DNA of 6,626 nt from Desulfuromonadaceae bacterium (GTDB lineage Bacteria > Desulfobacterota > Desulfuromonadia > Geobacterales > Pseudopelobacteraceae): the NCBI GenBank assembly GCA_028686145.1, contig JAQUCQ010000190.1, positions 1 through 6,626 on the forward strand, read 5' to 3'. Made by a program: the position numbers and the translations under genes. Numbering within the stretch: the stretch's first letter is position 1; the number at the start of each line of letters is the position of its first letter. The notes under the pieces are model-generated. The model ran no database searches. It worked only from the letters and a program-made list of their open reading frames with translations, and was not told the origin of the DNA. Positions 1 through 6,088 of this stretch are shown here, piece after piece.

Positions 1-399
1 GAGTCGGACAGAAGATTCATTGTTGATGCACTCGGTTCAGGTGCCAAGGGATATGTCTTGAAGGAATCTGTGTTTGCCGAACTGGTAACTGCCATCCACA
101 CGGTGGTCGATAATGAGACCTATCTTGGCCCCCGGATAACGGAAATGATTGTTAAAGACTACATCCAAAGGATACCAGACAAGTTGCCGTTGACATTCGA
201 ATTACTGACAACACGCGAGCGTGAAATCATCCAGATGATTGCTGACGGCCAGAACTCAAAAGAGATAGCTCATCATTATGGCGTAAGTACTAAAACCATC
301 GAAGTCCATCGCCACAATATTATGAAGAAACTGAATCTCAGTAGTGTGGCGTCTCTTACTAAATATGCCCTGCGTGAAGGCTTAACGTCCTCCTTCTGA
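1..399 (+). CDS. LuxR/NarL-family response regulator, 5' end cut off by window
   Basis: The frame is open from base 1, so 132 C-terminal residues are visible and the true start lies outside. The first ~45 residues are the end of a receiver domain: the ALGSGAKGYVLK stretch carries the conserved receiver lysine (visible residue 21) and is followed by the usual AI..V..N.TYLGPRI linker. Residues ~69-125 form a LuxR-type helix-turn-helix beginning LTTREREI, with recognition helix VSTKTIEVHRHNIMKKL at about residues 95-111. Family knowledge: such proteins are phosphorylated on an N-terminal aspartate by a sensor kinase and bind DNA as dimers. The Asp pocket, the partner kinase and the target genes are not visible. 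The next gene (cbiET) lies 118 bp downstream on the same strand, but a promoter candidate and a hairpin separate them, so common regulation is not implied. The family call is firm; the specific role is unknown. Confidence 0.93.
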   Translation, partial: ESDRRFIVDALGSGAKGYVLKESVFAELVTAIHTVVDNETYLGPRITEMIVKDYIQRIPDKLPLTFELLTTREREIIQMIADGQNSKEIAHHYGVSTKTIEVHRHNIMKKLNLSSVASLTKYALREGLTSSF

Positions 400-425
400 A
401 AACTGTGTCCCCTGTTTTCAGAAGG
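392..425 (+). other. Perfect 12-bp inverted repeat spanning the response-regulator stop codon
   Basis: Arms CCTTCTGAAAAC (392-403) and GTTTTCAGAAGG (414-425) are exact reverse complements around a 10-nt loop. The TGA stop of the response regulator (397-399) lies within the left arm. No T-run follows the right arm (TAATAAATAG), so this is not a classical intrinsic terminator. It could be a 3' mRNA-stabilising hairpin, a weak or Rho-assisted terminator, or a dyad bound by a protein. The structure is certain at sequence level; its function is open. Confidence 0.6.
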
Positions 426-468
426 TAATAAATAGTCAAAGTAATCTGATGATTTTTGGTTGGGTGAA

Positions 469-477
469 TGCTATAGT
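469..477 (+). promoter_or_regulatory. Candidate extended -10 promoter for cbiET-cbiL
   Basis: TGCTATAGT contains a TGN extended -10 motif followed directly by TATAGT (5 of 6 to TATAAT). No good -35 hexamer lies 16-18 bp upstream, which fits an extended -10 promoter. Transcription would start near 484, about 34 nt before the cbiET ATG. The C just upstream of TATAGT would also suit an RpoS-type promoter. Inference from sequence only. Confidence 0.45.
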
Positions 478-517
478 TTGCAGAAATAATACAAAATTCC
501 AAGATAAGGCATAAATA

Positions 518-1735
518 ATGGCGCAACAAACGATTTATCTGATAGGGGCCGGTTTTACCGGTTGGGATGGCTTCCCGGCCAAGGCGCTGGATATTATCGA
601 CAAGGCCGACATCATGATCGGCCATCAGCGTCACCTGGAAATCTTTCCAAATTTCACGGGTGAGAAAAGAGAGCTTGGCAGCCTCCCGGAGCTGATCGAT
701 TTTCTCAAAAATACAGATCAGCGCATTGTGCTTCTTGCTTCGGGGGATCCGACCTTTTTCGGCATTTCCCGCTTCCTGTTGCGCAACCTCCCTAAAGAAC
801 GCATCGAGATTTTTCCCAATGTAACCAGCATGCAGTACGCTTTTGCCCGCATCAAAGAACCATGGGATGACGGCATATTTGTATCAGTGCATGGCCGCGG
901 CATGAATCAGGCGATAGATAAGATTATTGCCGCCGAAAAAGCCTGCGTTCTGACCGACAAGATAAATACTCCTGCTGCCATTGCCACCGAACTGATTGAG
1001 CGGGGTGCCGAAGGATACGAAGCCTGGCTTTGCGAAGACCTGGGTATGCCGTGCGAGAAATTTACCAAAACGACCGTACGCGGGCTTCAGGATATTGAAG
1101 CGTCTGAGTTGAACATTCTGATTCTTATCCGCACCTATGAGCCTAACCTCGTTCATTATCCTCTGATCGGCATTGACGATGAAGAGTTCCATACCTCGAA
1201 AAAACTGATTACCAAGCAGGAAGTACGGGCGGTCACCTTGGCTAAGCTTCAGTTGCAAGATGATCTGGTGCTCTGGGACATTGGCGCAGGCAGCTGTTCC
1301 GTATCAATCGAAGCCTCCAACCTGATGCCTGACGGCCGTATTTTTGCCGTGGAAAAGAACCAGCAATGCGTCGGATTTATCAACGAAAATCTGAAAAAAT
1401 TCTGTGCGCGCAACATTAAACTGATCGAGGCGTATGCGCCGGACGGGCTGGATGATCTTCCTGATCCGGACCGTGTTTTCATCGGCGGGGCCGGCGGCAA
1501 GCTGGATGAGATCATCGACGTCGTATCCCAGCGACTGAAGCCTGATGGGGTCGTGGTGATCAATGCCGTGACTCTTGATACGCTCACCAGGGCGGTGGAG
1601 TTTCTTGAAGACCATGGCTTTACCGTTGAAGCGACATGTATCAATGTTGCAAAAACGCGTAACCTGACCGAATACAAAATGTTTGAAGCCCAGAACCCGG
1701 TATACGTGATTTCCGCCCGCAAGGGTGGTGAATAG
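518..1735 (+). CDS. cbiET: CbiE-CbiT fusion: cobalt-precorrin C5- and C15-methyltransferase/decarboxylase (CobL-type)
   Basis: A 405-residue bifunctional cytoplasmic enzyme of corrin-ring synthesis. Residues 1-~206 are the CbiE tetrapyrrole methylase: an N-terminal IYLIGAG loop, SGDPTFFG with GDP at 76-78, the PNVTSMQYAFAR stretch, and VHGRG around His125. Residues ~212-405 are CbiT, a Rossmann-type SAM methyltransferase: KQEVRA (Glu235), motif I DIGAGSCSVSIE (254-265) and FIGGAGG (321-327). By family knowledge, CbiE methylates C5, and CbiT methylates C15 and decarboxylates the C12 acetate side chain. The fused length matches CobL-type proteins. The ATG at 518 has the Shine-Dalgarno core TAAGG (505-509) 8 nt upstream. 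The stop overlaps the start of cbiL by one base, implying translational coupling. Residue 260 is Cys where Gly is usual in motif I. Whether the pathway is cobalt-early or cobalt-late cannot be read from this gene; the anaerobic route is assumed from the inferred lineage. Confidence 0.95.
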   Translation: MAQQTIYLIGAGFTGWDGFPAKALDIIDKADIMIGHQRHLEIFPNFTGEKRELGSLPELIDFLKNTDQRIVLLASGDPTFFGISRFLLRNLPKERIEIFPNVTSMQYAFARIKEPWDDGIFVSVHGRGMNQAIDKIIAAEKACVLTDKINTPAAIATELIERGAEGYEAWLCEDLGMPCEKFTKTTVRGLQDIEASELNILILIRTYEPNLVHYPLIGIDDEEFHTSKKLITKQEVRAVTLAKLQLQDDLVLWDIGAGSCSVSIEASNLMPDGRIFAVEKNQQCVGFINENLKKFCARNIKLIEAYAPDGLDDLPDPDRVFIGGAGGKLDEIIDVVSQRLKPDGVVVINAVTLDTLTRAVEFLEDHGFTVEATCINVAKTRNLTEYKMFEAQNPVYVISARKGGE

Positions 1736-2433
1736 TGGCTTCTGTTTATGCTGTCGGAGTCGGGCCGGGCGATCCGGAACTGCTGACCCGCAAGGCCGAA
1801 CGGATTCTGCGGAGTGTCGATGTGATCCTGGCCCCGGTATCAAATCCATCCGAAGCCAGTGTCGCGCTGAGTACGATCAGGGAATTTATCGACGAGAGCC
1901 GCCAAGAGATCATTGTTCACCAATTTCCAATGACTTCGGATCGGTCACGCCTGGTTCCGGCCTGGCAGGAAGCAGCAGCACTGATTGCCGCTCATGCAGA
2001 GGGGGGACGTTCTGTCGCCTTTATTACTATTGGCGACCCGTTGTTCTATTCGACCTTCATCTATCTGCTACGTATTCTGAGTGAACGGTGGCCGTTGATA
2101 CCGATTGAAATCATACCCGGCATATCGAGCATTAATGCCGCCGCTGCCCAGGCGGCCATCCCTCTGGTGGAGGGTAATGAAAAAATGGTTGTGATACCTG
2201 CTACTGCCGGGATAGAGCAGATACAAGCCGCTCTGGAAGCCTATGAAACAGTCGTGCTGCTGAAGGTAAAACCGCTTTTCCCCGTGATTATGGATCTTCT
2301 CCGTAAAACCGGCAAGGAACAAACCACAGTCTTTGTCGAGCGGGTGGGCTCTCCCCATCAACAGGTGTTGACCGAATTCAGCCAGATCGCTGCCCATTCA
2401 CCGGATTATCTGTCGCTGCTGATTATCAAGTAA
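1735..2433 (+). CDS. cbiL: Cobalt-precorrin-2 (precorrin-2) C20-methyltransferase CbiL/CobI
   Basis: A 232-residue tetrapyrrole methylase with the family motifs in order: VGVGPGDPELLT (7-18) at the SAM site, GDPLFYST (100-107), and EIIPGISS (125-132). The early PGDPELLT form with the YSTF variant is typical of the C20 enzyme. Known role: SAM-dependent methylation of C20 of (cobalt-)precorrin-2, the first committed methylation on the way to the corrin ring. Translation starts with GTG at 1735, whose G is the last base of the cbiET TAG stop. The purine-rich AAGGGTGGTG just upstream (1721-1730), inside cbiET, can serve as ribosome site. The normal length (~230-240) supports this start. No further cob/cbi gene follows; a terminator closes the operon 26 nt after the stop. 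In the pathway CbiL acts early and CbiET late, so the genes for the intermediate steps must be elsewhere. Confidence 0.94.
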   Translation: MASVYAVGVGPGDPELLTRKAERILRSVDVILAPVSNPSEASVALSTIREFIDESRQEIIVHQFPMTSDRSRLVPAWQEAAALIAAHAEGGRSVAFITIGDPLFYSTFIYLLRILSERWPLIPIEIIPGISSINAAAAQAAIPLVEGNEKMVVIPATAGIEQIQAALEAYETVVLLKVKPLFPVIMDLLRKTGKEQTTVFVERVGSPHQQVLTEFSQIAAHSPDYLSLLIIK

Positions 2434-2458
2434 CGTTATCTCTTCTCAATCGATTAAA

Positions 2459-2508
2459 ATAAAAAGTCCGCCCAGCCACTGCAATGCAGGGTTGAACGGA
2501 CTTTTTAT
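2459..2508. terminator. Bidirectional intrinsic terminator between convergent cbiL and ppdK
   Basis: Outer arms ATAAAAAGTCCG (2459-2470) and CGGACTTTTTAT (2497-2508) are perfectly complementary over 12 bp. The interior can pair further (CTGCA 2479-2483 with TGCAG 2485-2489, extended by CC/GG), giving a long hairpin. The symmetric A-tract and T-tract supply a U-run on either strand; on the minus strand it continues as CTTTTTATTTTAA. It lies 26 nt after the cbiL stop and 40 nt after the ppdK stop, so it suits both genes. Confidence 0.9.
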
Positions 2509-2547
2509 GTGATGCTTAAAATGAGTGCGTTAGATGGTCAGATATTC

Positions 2548-5199
2548 CTAACCCAGAACCGCATGAGCTGCAGCCAGGCGAGCGATTGGAACCCGGAACG
2601 GTGAGCAGGAAACATAATCAAGTCCGGCGTTGTGGCAGAAAATGACTGACGATGGGTCGCCGCCATGCTCACCGCAGATGCCGAGCTTAATGCCAGGGCG
2701 GGTGGTGCGTCCCAACTCGCATGCCATCTTGACCAGTTTGCCGACGCCGTTCTGATCAAGAGACACGAAAGGATCTTCAGGAAGGATATTGTTGTCGACA
2801 TAAAACGGCAGGAACTTGCCGGCATCGTCACGTGAGAGGCCAAAAGTTGTCTGCGTCAGGTCATTGGTGCCAAAAGAGAAAAACTCGGCTTCCACCGCAA
2901 CTTCATCGGCGGTCAGGGCGGCACGCGGCAGCTCAATCATTGTGCCGATCAGATATTCTACTTTGCAACCGTAGTGGGCGATGGTCTCGTCACAAATGGC
3001 AATTGCATTCTTTTTGAGAACCGCCAGTTCCTTGGCTGTTGCGATCAACGGAATCATGATTTCAGGAACGATACTGAAGCCTTCATTTTTGACCAGTTCG
3101 CATGCCGCTTCCATGATGGCCTTGACCTGCATATTGTAAATTTCCGGATAGGTGATGCCGAGACGACAGCCGCGGTGTCCCAGCATCGGGTTGAACTCGT
3201 GCAGCGACTCAATTTTATGTTTGAGGGCGCTGACCGGCACCTTCATAGTTTTGCACAGCTCCTCGATATCTTTGTCTTCTTGTGGCAGGAACTCGTGCAG
3301 CGGCGGGTCGAGCAGGCGAATGGTGACCGGTAACCCTTTCATTTCACGGAACAGGCCGATGAAGTCACCTTTCTGCATCGGGAGAATCTTTGCCAGGGCA
3401 AGTTCGCGCCCTTCGACATCTTCGGACAGAATCATCTCACGCACGGCAGCGATTCGCTCCGCATCAAAAAACATATGCTCGGTGCGGCAGAGGCCAATAC
3501 CTTCGGCCCCGAACTGGCGGGCCACTTTTGCATCATGCGGCGTATCGGCATTGGCTCGAACCTTCAGGCGACGGATACCATCAACCCACCCCATCAGGGT
3601 AGCAAAATCACCGGTCAACTCCGCAGACACAGTCGGTACTGCGCCGAGTATAACTTCTCCCAGTGTCCCGTCCAGCGTAATCATGTCCCCTTTTTTGACA
3701 ACAACGCCGTTTTTGGCAGTAAAGCAATGGTTAGCATAATCAACTTTGATATCTCCACAGCCGGCCACACAACACTTGCCCATGCCTCGAGCAACAACTG
3801 CTGCATGCGACGTCATGCCGCCGCGAGCAGTCAGAATCCCTTGGGCAGCGTGCATACCGTGGATGTCCTCAGGCGAAGTTTCAACACGCACGAGAATCAC
3901 TTTGCGGCCGGTTTTCGCTTCAGATTCGGCTTCATCTGCGGTAAATACAACCGTGCCTGAGACAGCTCCTGGAGATGCCGGCAATCCTTTGGCAATAACA
4001 TTTTTTACCGCTTTGGGGTCAAGTGACGGGTGCAGCAGCTGATCAAGCTGCTCGGGTGCGACACGTTTTACGGCTGTTTTTTCATCAATCAGCCCTTCAG
4101 CAACCATATCCACTGCGATTTTGATGGCGGCAGATGCGGTTCGCTTACCATTACGGGTCTGCAGCATGAAGAGCTTGCCTTTTTCGATCGTAAACTCTAT
4201 GTCCTGCATATCCTTGTAATGTTTTTCGAGGATTGACCGGATGGAAGCCAACTGCTGGTAGCACTCCGGCATTACCTCTTCCATCGGCGGCAACGTCGTG
4301 GCTTTGGCGCGGTTGATCGGTTGCGGAGTGCGGATGCCGGCAACGACATCTTCACCCTGAGCATTAACCAGATATTCGCCATAAAAATAATTTTCACCGG
4401 TAGAGGGGTCGCGAGTAAATGCCACACCGGTGGCACAATCATCGCCCATGTTTCCATAGACCATTGACTGGACGTTGACGGCTGTACCCCATTCAGCCGG
4501 GATATTATTCAGGCGGCGGTATGTGATAGCGCGTTGATTCATCCACGAACCAAACACAGCACCGATCGCTCCCCATAATTGATCCTGTGGATCTTCGGGG
4601 AACGCCACGCCGAGCTCTTCCTTTATTTTAACTTTGAAAGCGCTGACCAGACCCTTCCAGTCTGCTGCGCTCAAATCCGTATCGAGGTGAACGCCACGCT
4701 CTTCCTTTTTTTGCTCCAGCAGGTGTTCAAGGGATTGTTTGTCCATTCCCATGACGACATCGGAATACATCTGGACAAAACGGCGGTAGGCATCGTACGC
4801 AAATCGTTCATCACCGCTCTGGGCTATAATGCCCTGCACTGTAATGTCATTGAGACCAAGGTTCAAAACGGTGTCCATCATGCCCGGCATGGAAGCACGG
4901 GCACCGGAACGGACTGAAACGAGCAGTGGATTGACAGGATCACCGAACTTCCGACCCATCAGAGCTTCAACCTGAGATAGATGGACGGCAACTTCTGCTG
5001 CCAGCGAGGTGGGGTACTTACTGTCATTTTTGTAAAACTCGGTACATACTTCCGTACTTAGAGTGAATCCGGGCGGAACTGGAAGACCGATACTGGACAT
5101 TTCGGCCAGATTGGCTCCTTTGCCTCCCAGAAGATTTTTCATATCGGCCCGACCTTCAGCCTGACCATTCCCAAAGAAATACACAAACTTCTGCGCCAT
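2548..5199 (-). CDS. ppdK: Pyruvate, phosphate dikinase
   Basis: An 883-residue cytoplasmic enzyme of normal family length that interconverts pyruvate + ATP + Pi with phosphoenolpyruvate + AMP + PPi. Domain order is complete. The N-terminal ATP-grasp region spans about residues 1-360 and starts KFVYFFG, with KNLLGGKGANLAEM near 21-34. The phosphohistidine domain carries GGMTSHAAVVARG with catalytic His465. The C-terminal PEP/pyruvate TIM barrel carries SFGTNDLTQTT (Gly777-Asp780) and LGICGEHGG with the acid/base Cys842. These match His455 and Cys831 of the Clostridium symbiosum enzyme with a shift of about ten residues. The Thr two residues before the catalytic His, a target of PDRP-type regulatory kinases in other organisms, is present. 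The ATG is preceded by GAGGAGG ending about 7 nt upstream. It is probably transcribed alone from its own promoter and converges on cbiL. In such anaerobes it can feed gluconeogenesis from pyruvate or recover ATP from PPi; the direction used here cannot be read from sequence. Confidence 0.98.
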   Translation of the reverse strand: MAQKFVYFFGNGQAEGRADMKNLLGGKGANLAEMSSIGLPVPPGFTLSTEVCTEFYKNDSKYPTSLAAEVAVHLSQVEALMGRKFGDPVNPLLVSVRSGARASMPGMMDTVLNLGLNDITVQGIIAQSGDERFAYDAYRRFVQMYSDVVMGMDKQSLEHLLEQKKEERGVHLDTDLSAADWKGLVSAFKVKIKEELGVAFPEDPQDQLWGAIGAVFGSWMNQRAITYRRLNNIPAEWGTAVNVQSMVYGNMGDDCATGVAFTRDPSTGENYFYGEYLVNAQGEDVVAGIRTPQPINRAKATTLPPMEEVMPECYQQLASIRSILEKHYKDMQDIEFTIEKGKLFMLQTRNGKRTASAAIKIAVDMVAEGLIDEKTAVKRVAPEQLDQLLHPSLDPKAVKNVIAKGLPASPGAVSGTVVFTADEAESEAKTGRKVILVRVETSPEDIHGMHAAQGILTARGGMTSHAAVVARGMGKCCVAGCGDIKVDYANHCFTAKNGVVVKKGDMITLDGTLGEVILGAVPTVSAELTGDFATLMGWVDGIRRLKVRANADTPHDAKVARQFGAEGIGLCRTEHMFFDAERIAAVREMILSEDVEGRELALAKILPMQKGDFIGLFREMKGLPVTIRLLDPPLHEFLPQEDKDIEELCKTMKVPVSALKHKIESLHEFNPMLGHRGCRLGITYPEIYNMQVKAIMEAACELVKNEGFSIVPEIMIPLIATAKELAVLKKNAIAICDETIAHYGCKVEYLIGTMIELPRAALTADEVAVEAEFFSFGTNDLTQTTFGLSRDDAGKFLPFYVDNNILPEDPFVSLDQNGVGKLVKMACELGRTTRPGIKLGICGEHGGDPSSVIFCHNAGLDYVSCSPFRVPIARLAAAHAVLG

Positions 5200-5291
5200 T
5201 GTACTGCCTCCTCTTTCGTAGATGATTCATGCGTGCTTTACAGGCACTAAAAACATTTATTTATAATTAAAATAATAGTTTAGAGGATCAG

Positions 5292-5319
5292 ACTATAGCG
5301 CAGATTTAAAAAATATCAA
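5292..5319 (-). promoter_or_regulatory. Sigma70-like promoter for ppdK
   Basis: On the minus strand, -35 TTGATA (5319-5314) and -10 TATAGT (5297-5292) are separated by 16 bp. Transcription would start near 5285, leaving an ~86-nt AT-rich leader before the ppdK ATG. The leader contains only a short GTGC/GCAC hairpin and no riboswitch I can recognise. The -10 sits inside a motif shared with the cytochrome upstream region. Confidence 0.6.
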
Positions 5320-5341
5320 CCATATTGTGCGAAATATTTTA

Positions 5342-5782
5342 TTATTTGGTATCCCAACTGGTGATATCAGCATTCTTCCCTTCCCCACCTTTGGCACCAT
5401 CAGAGCCGTATGAGTAGAGGTCGTAGTCGCCGTGTTCTCCAGGGGAAAGGTACAGGTAGTCGTTGCCCCATGGATCCTTGGGAACCGTTTTTTTCTCCAG
5501 ATAGCCTTCTTCCTTGTAGTTTTTTGGTATCACGCCAACAGTCGGCTTTGTAACAAGCGCGCTCAGCCCCTGCTCTGTAGTCGGATAGTTCCCATTGTCA
5601 AGCTTGTAAAGCTTGAGAGCTGTCTCGATATTTTTGATCTGAACATGGGCGTCGGTGATCTTGGCATCATCCGCGCGTCCCATCAGCTTTGGAGCGACCA
5701 GTGCTGCCAACAGCGCCAGTATGACAATTACGACCATGATCTCAATCAACGTAAAACCTTTTTTATTTTTTACCAGCTGCAT
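5342..5782 (-). CDS. gspG: Type II secretion major pseudopilin GspG family
   Basis: A 146-residue prepilin-like protein. The leader MQLVKNKKG is followed by the processing site G9|F10 and FTLIEIMVV, with the Glu at mature position 5 (E14). A hydrophobic helix runs from residue 10 to ~30. The body (QIKNIETALKLYKLDNGNYPTTEQGL) and the C-terminal DPWGNDY...SYGSDGAKGGEG...DI..W region, which binds calcium in characterised GspG proteins, are diagnostic of GspG rather than type IV PilA. Known role: cut and N-methylated by the prepilin peptidase, then assembled as the main subunit of the inner-membrane pseudopilus that drives type II secretion. The ATG at 5782 has an AGGGGG Shine-Dalgarno core 11 nt upstream, slightly long spacing. 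Unusually, no other gsp gene is adjacent: ppdK lies downstream and a largely non-coding region upstream. It may supply a secretion system encoded elsewhere or be a specialised paralogue. Confidence 0.93.
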   Translation of the reverse strand: MQLVKNKKGFTLIEIMVVIVILALLAALVAPKLMGRADDAKITDAHVQIKNIETALKLYKLDNGNYPTTEQGLSALVTKPTVGVIPKNYKEEGYLEKKTVPKDPWGNDYLYLSPGEHGDYDLYSYGSDGAKGGEGKNADITSWDTK

Positions 5783-5817
5783 GTCGATGTATTCCCCCTG
5801 CGTGGATTGTATAACTT

Positions 5818-5922
5818 TTAAAGTTTACTCAATTGATCAACTGTATGGCAAGCTCTTTCGGCGTTGACGATTGCTTCAAATAAGTTTAGCTTCGCTTCAA
5901 TTGCGGCATAAAATTCTGCCAT
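5818..5922 (-). CDS. Possible 34-residue small ORF upstream of gspG (unrecognised)
   Basis: ATG at 5922 to TAA at 5818 encodes a 34-residue peptide starting MAEFYAAIEAKLNLF and ending DQLSKL. It is rich in Ala, Glu and Leu and looks able to form an amphipathic helix. It lies 35 nt before gspG on the same strand. A TATAGT hexamer (5944-5939) lies about 17 nt before the ATG. Against it: the AGGAG sequence is only 1 nt from the ATG, too close for a standard ribosome site, and an ORF this short can arise by chance. I do not recognise a family. It could be a leader peptide, a gene remnant, or nothing. Confidence 0.2.
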   Translation of the reverse strand: MAEFYAAIEAKLNLFEAIVNAERACHTVDQLSKL

Positions 5923-5941
5923 GCTCCTAGTAAGGATTACT

Positions 5942-5995
5942 ATATTCAATATTAATAGGTAGTTATAATTATTCTTGCGGATTGGTATTCAATAT
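5942..5995. repeat. Two copies of TATTCAATAT upstream of the cytochrome promoter
   Basis: TATTCAATAT occurs at 5943-5952 and again at 5986-5995, 43 bp apart. The first copy extends to a perfect odd palindrome, ATATTCAATAT (5942-5952); the second is palindromic over TATTCAATA. The second copy ends 9 bp before the TTGACA -35 of the cytochrome promoter. The spacing is close to four helical turns, as expected for paired regulator sites, but the region is AT-rich, so chance is possible. Confidence 0.4.
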
Positions 5996-6004
5996 GCTAA
6001 ATCA

Positions 6005-6032
6005 TTGACAAATAGGAAAATCAGGACATAAT
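6005..6032 (+). promoter_or_regulatory. Sigma70-like promoter for the cytochrome gene
   Basis: A perfect -35 TTGACA (6005-6010) and a -10 CATAAT (6027-6032, 5 of 6) are separated by 16 bp. Transcription would start near 6039, giving a leader of about 50 nt that contains a 6-bp hairpin and the AAGGAG ribosome site (6075-6080). Confidence 0.65.
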
Positions 6033-6045
6033 TAAAAAGATTACG

Positions 6046-6063
6046 TCTGCGTTATAGCGCAGA
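6046..6063 (+). promoter_or_regulatory. Short inverted repeat in the cytochrome leader
   Basis: TCTGCG (6046-6051) and CGCAGA (6058-6063) are perfect reverse complements around the 6-nt loop TTATAG. It lies between the predicted transcription start and the ribosome site, so it could be an operator or an RNA hairpin affecting translation. The same TATAGCGCAGA string occurs at the ppdK promoter. Alternatively TTATAG is itself a second -10 element. Confidence 0.35.
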
Positions 6064-6088
6064 AATAAACCAACAAGGAGAAAATCAG

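Larger units (their letters stand above)
5783..6088. other. Divergent AT-rich intergenic region between gspG and the cytochrome gene
   Basis: This 306-bp stretch holds the 5' regions of two divergent genes. The gspG-proximal part (5783-5940) contains the possible small ORF and the gspG ribosome site. The middle (5941-6004) is very AT-rich and carries a repeated palindromic 10-mer. The right part (6005-6088) has the cytochrome promoter, a short hairpin and an AAGGAG ribosome site. I see no tRNA, riboswitch or mobile-element end in it. Confidence 0.7.

Noticed and set aside
456..472. Sigma54-like TTGG-N10-GC sequence before cbiET
   Set aside because: Spacing is right but the CAC of the -24 element is absent and the -12 reads ATGC; the overlapping extended -10 TGCTATAGT explains it better.
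1304..1849. 181-codon open frame on the minus strand across cbiET/cbiL
   Set aside because: It lies wholly opposite two well-supported genes, shows no recognisable domain, and mirrors their codon pattern.
3152..3739. 195-codon plus-strand open frame inside ppdK, plus neighbours at 3475-3960 and 3746-4042
   Set aside because: All are antisense to the conserved catalytic core of ppdK and rich in Arg/Ser/Pro/Thr runs typical of shadow frames.
5310..5340. AAAATAT/ATATTTT inverted repeat just after the gspG stop as a terminator
   Set aside because: The stem is only seven A-T pairs with a 17-nt loop in AT-rich DNA; too weak to call, and it overlaps the ppdK -35.
5200..5341. Riboswitch in the ppdK leader or cytochrome leader (for example a GEMM-type cyclic-dinucleotide aptamer)
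   Set aside because: I could not find the conserved aptamer core or a suitable multi-stem fold in either leader.
5873..5901. GCTTCAA direct repeat (5873-5879 and 5895-5901)
   Set aside because: Only 7 bp, within the possible small ORF; readily due to chance.
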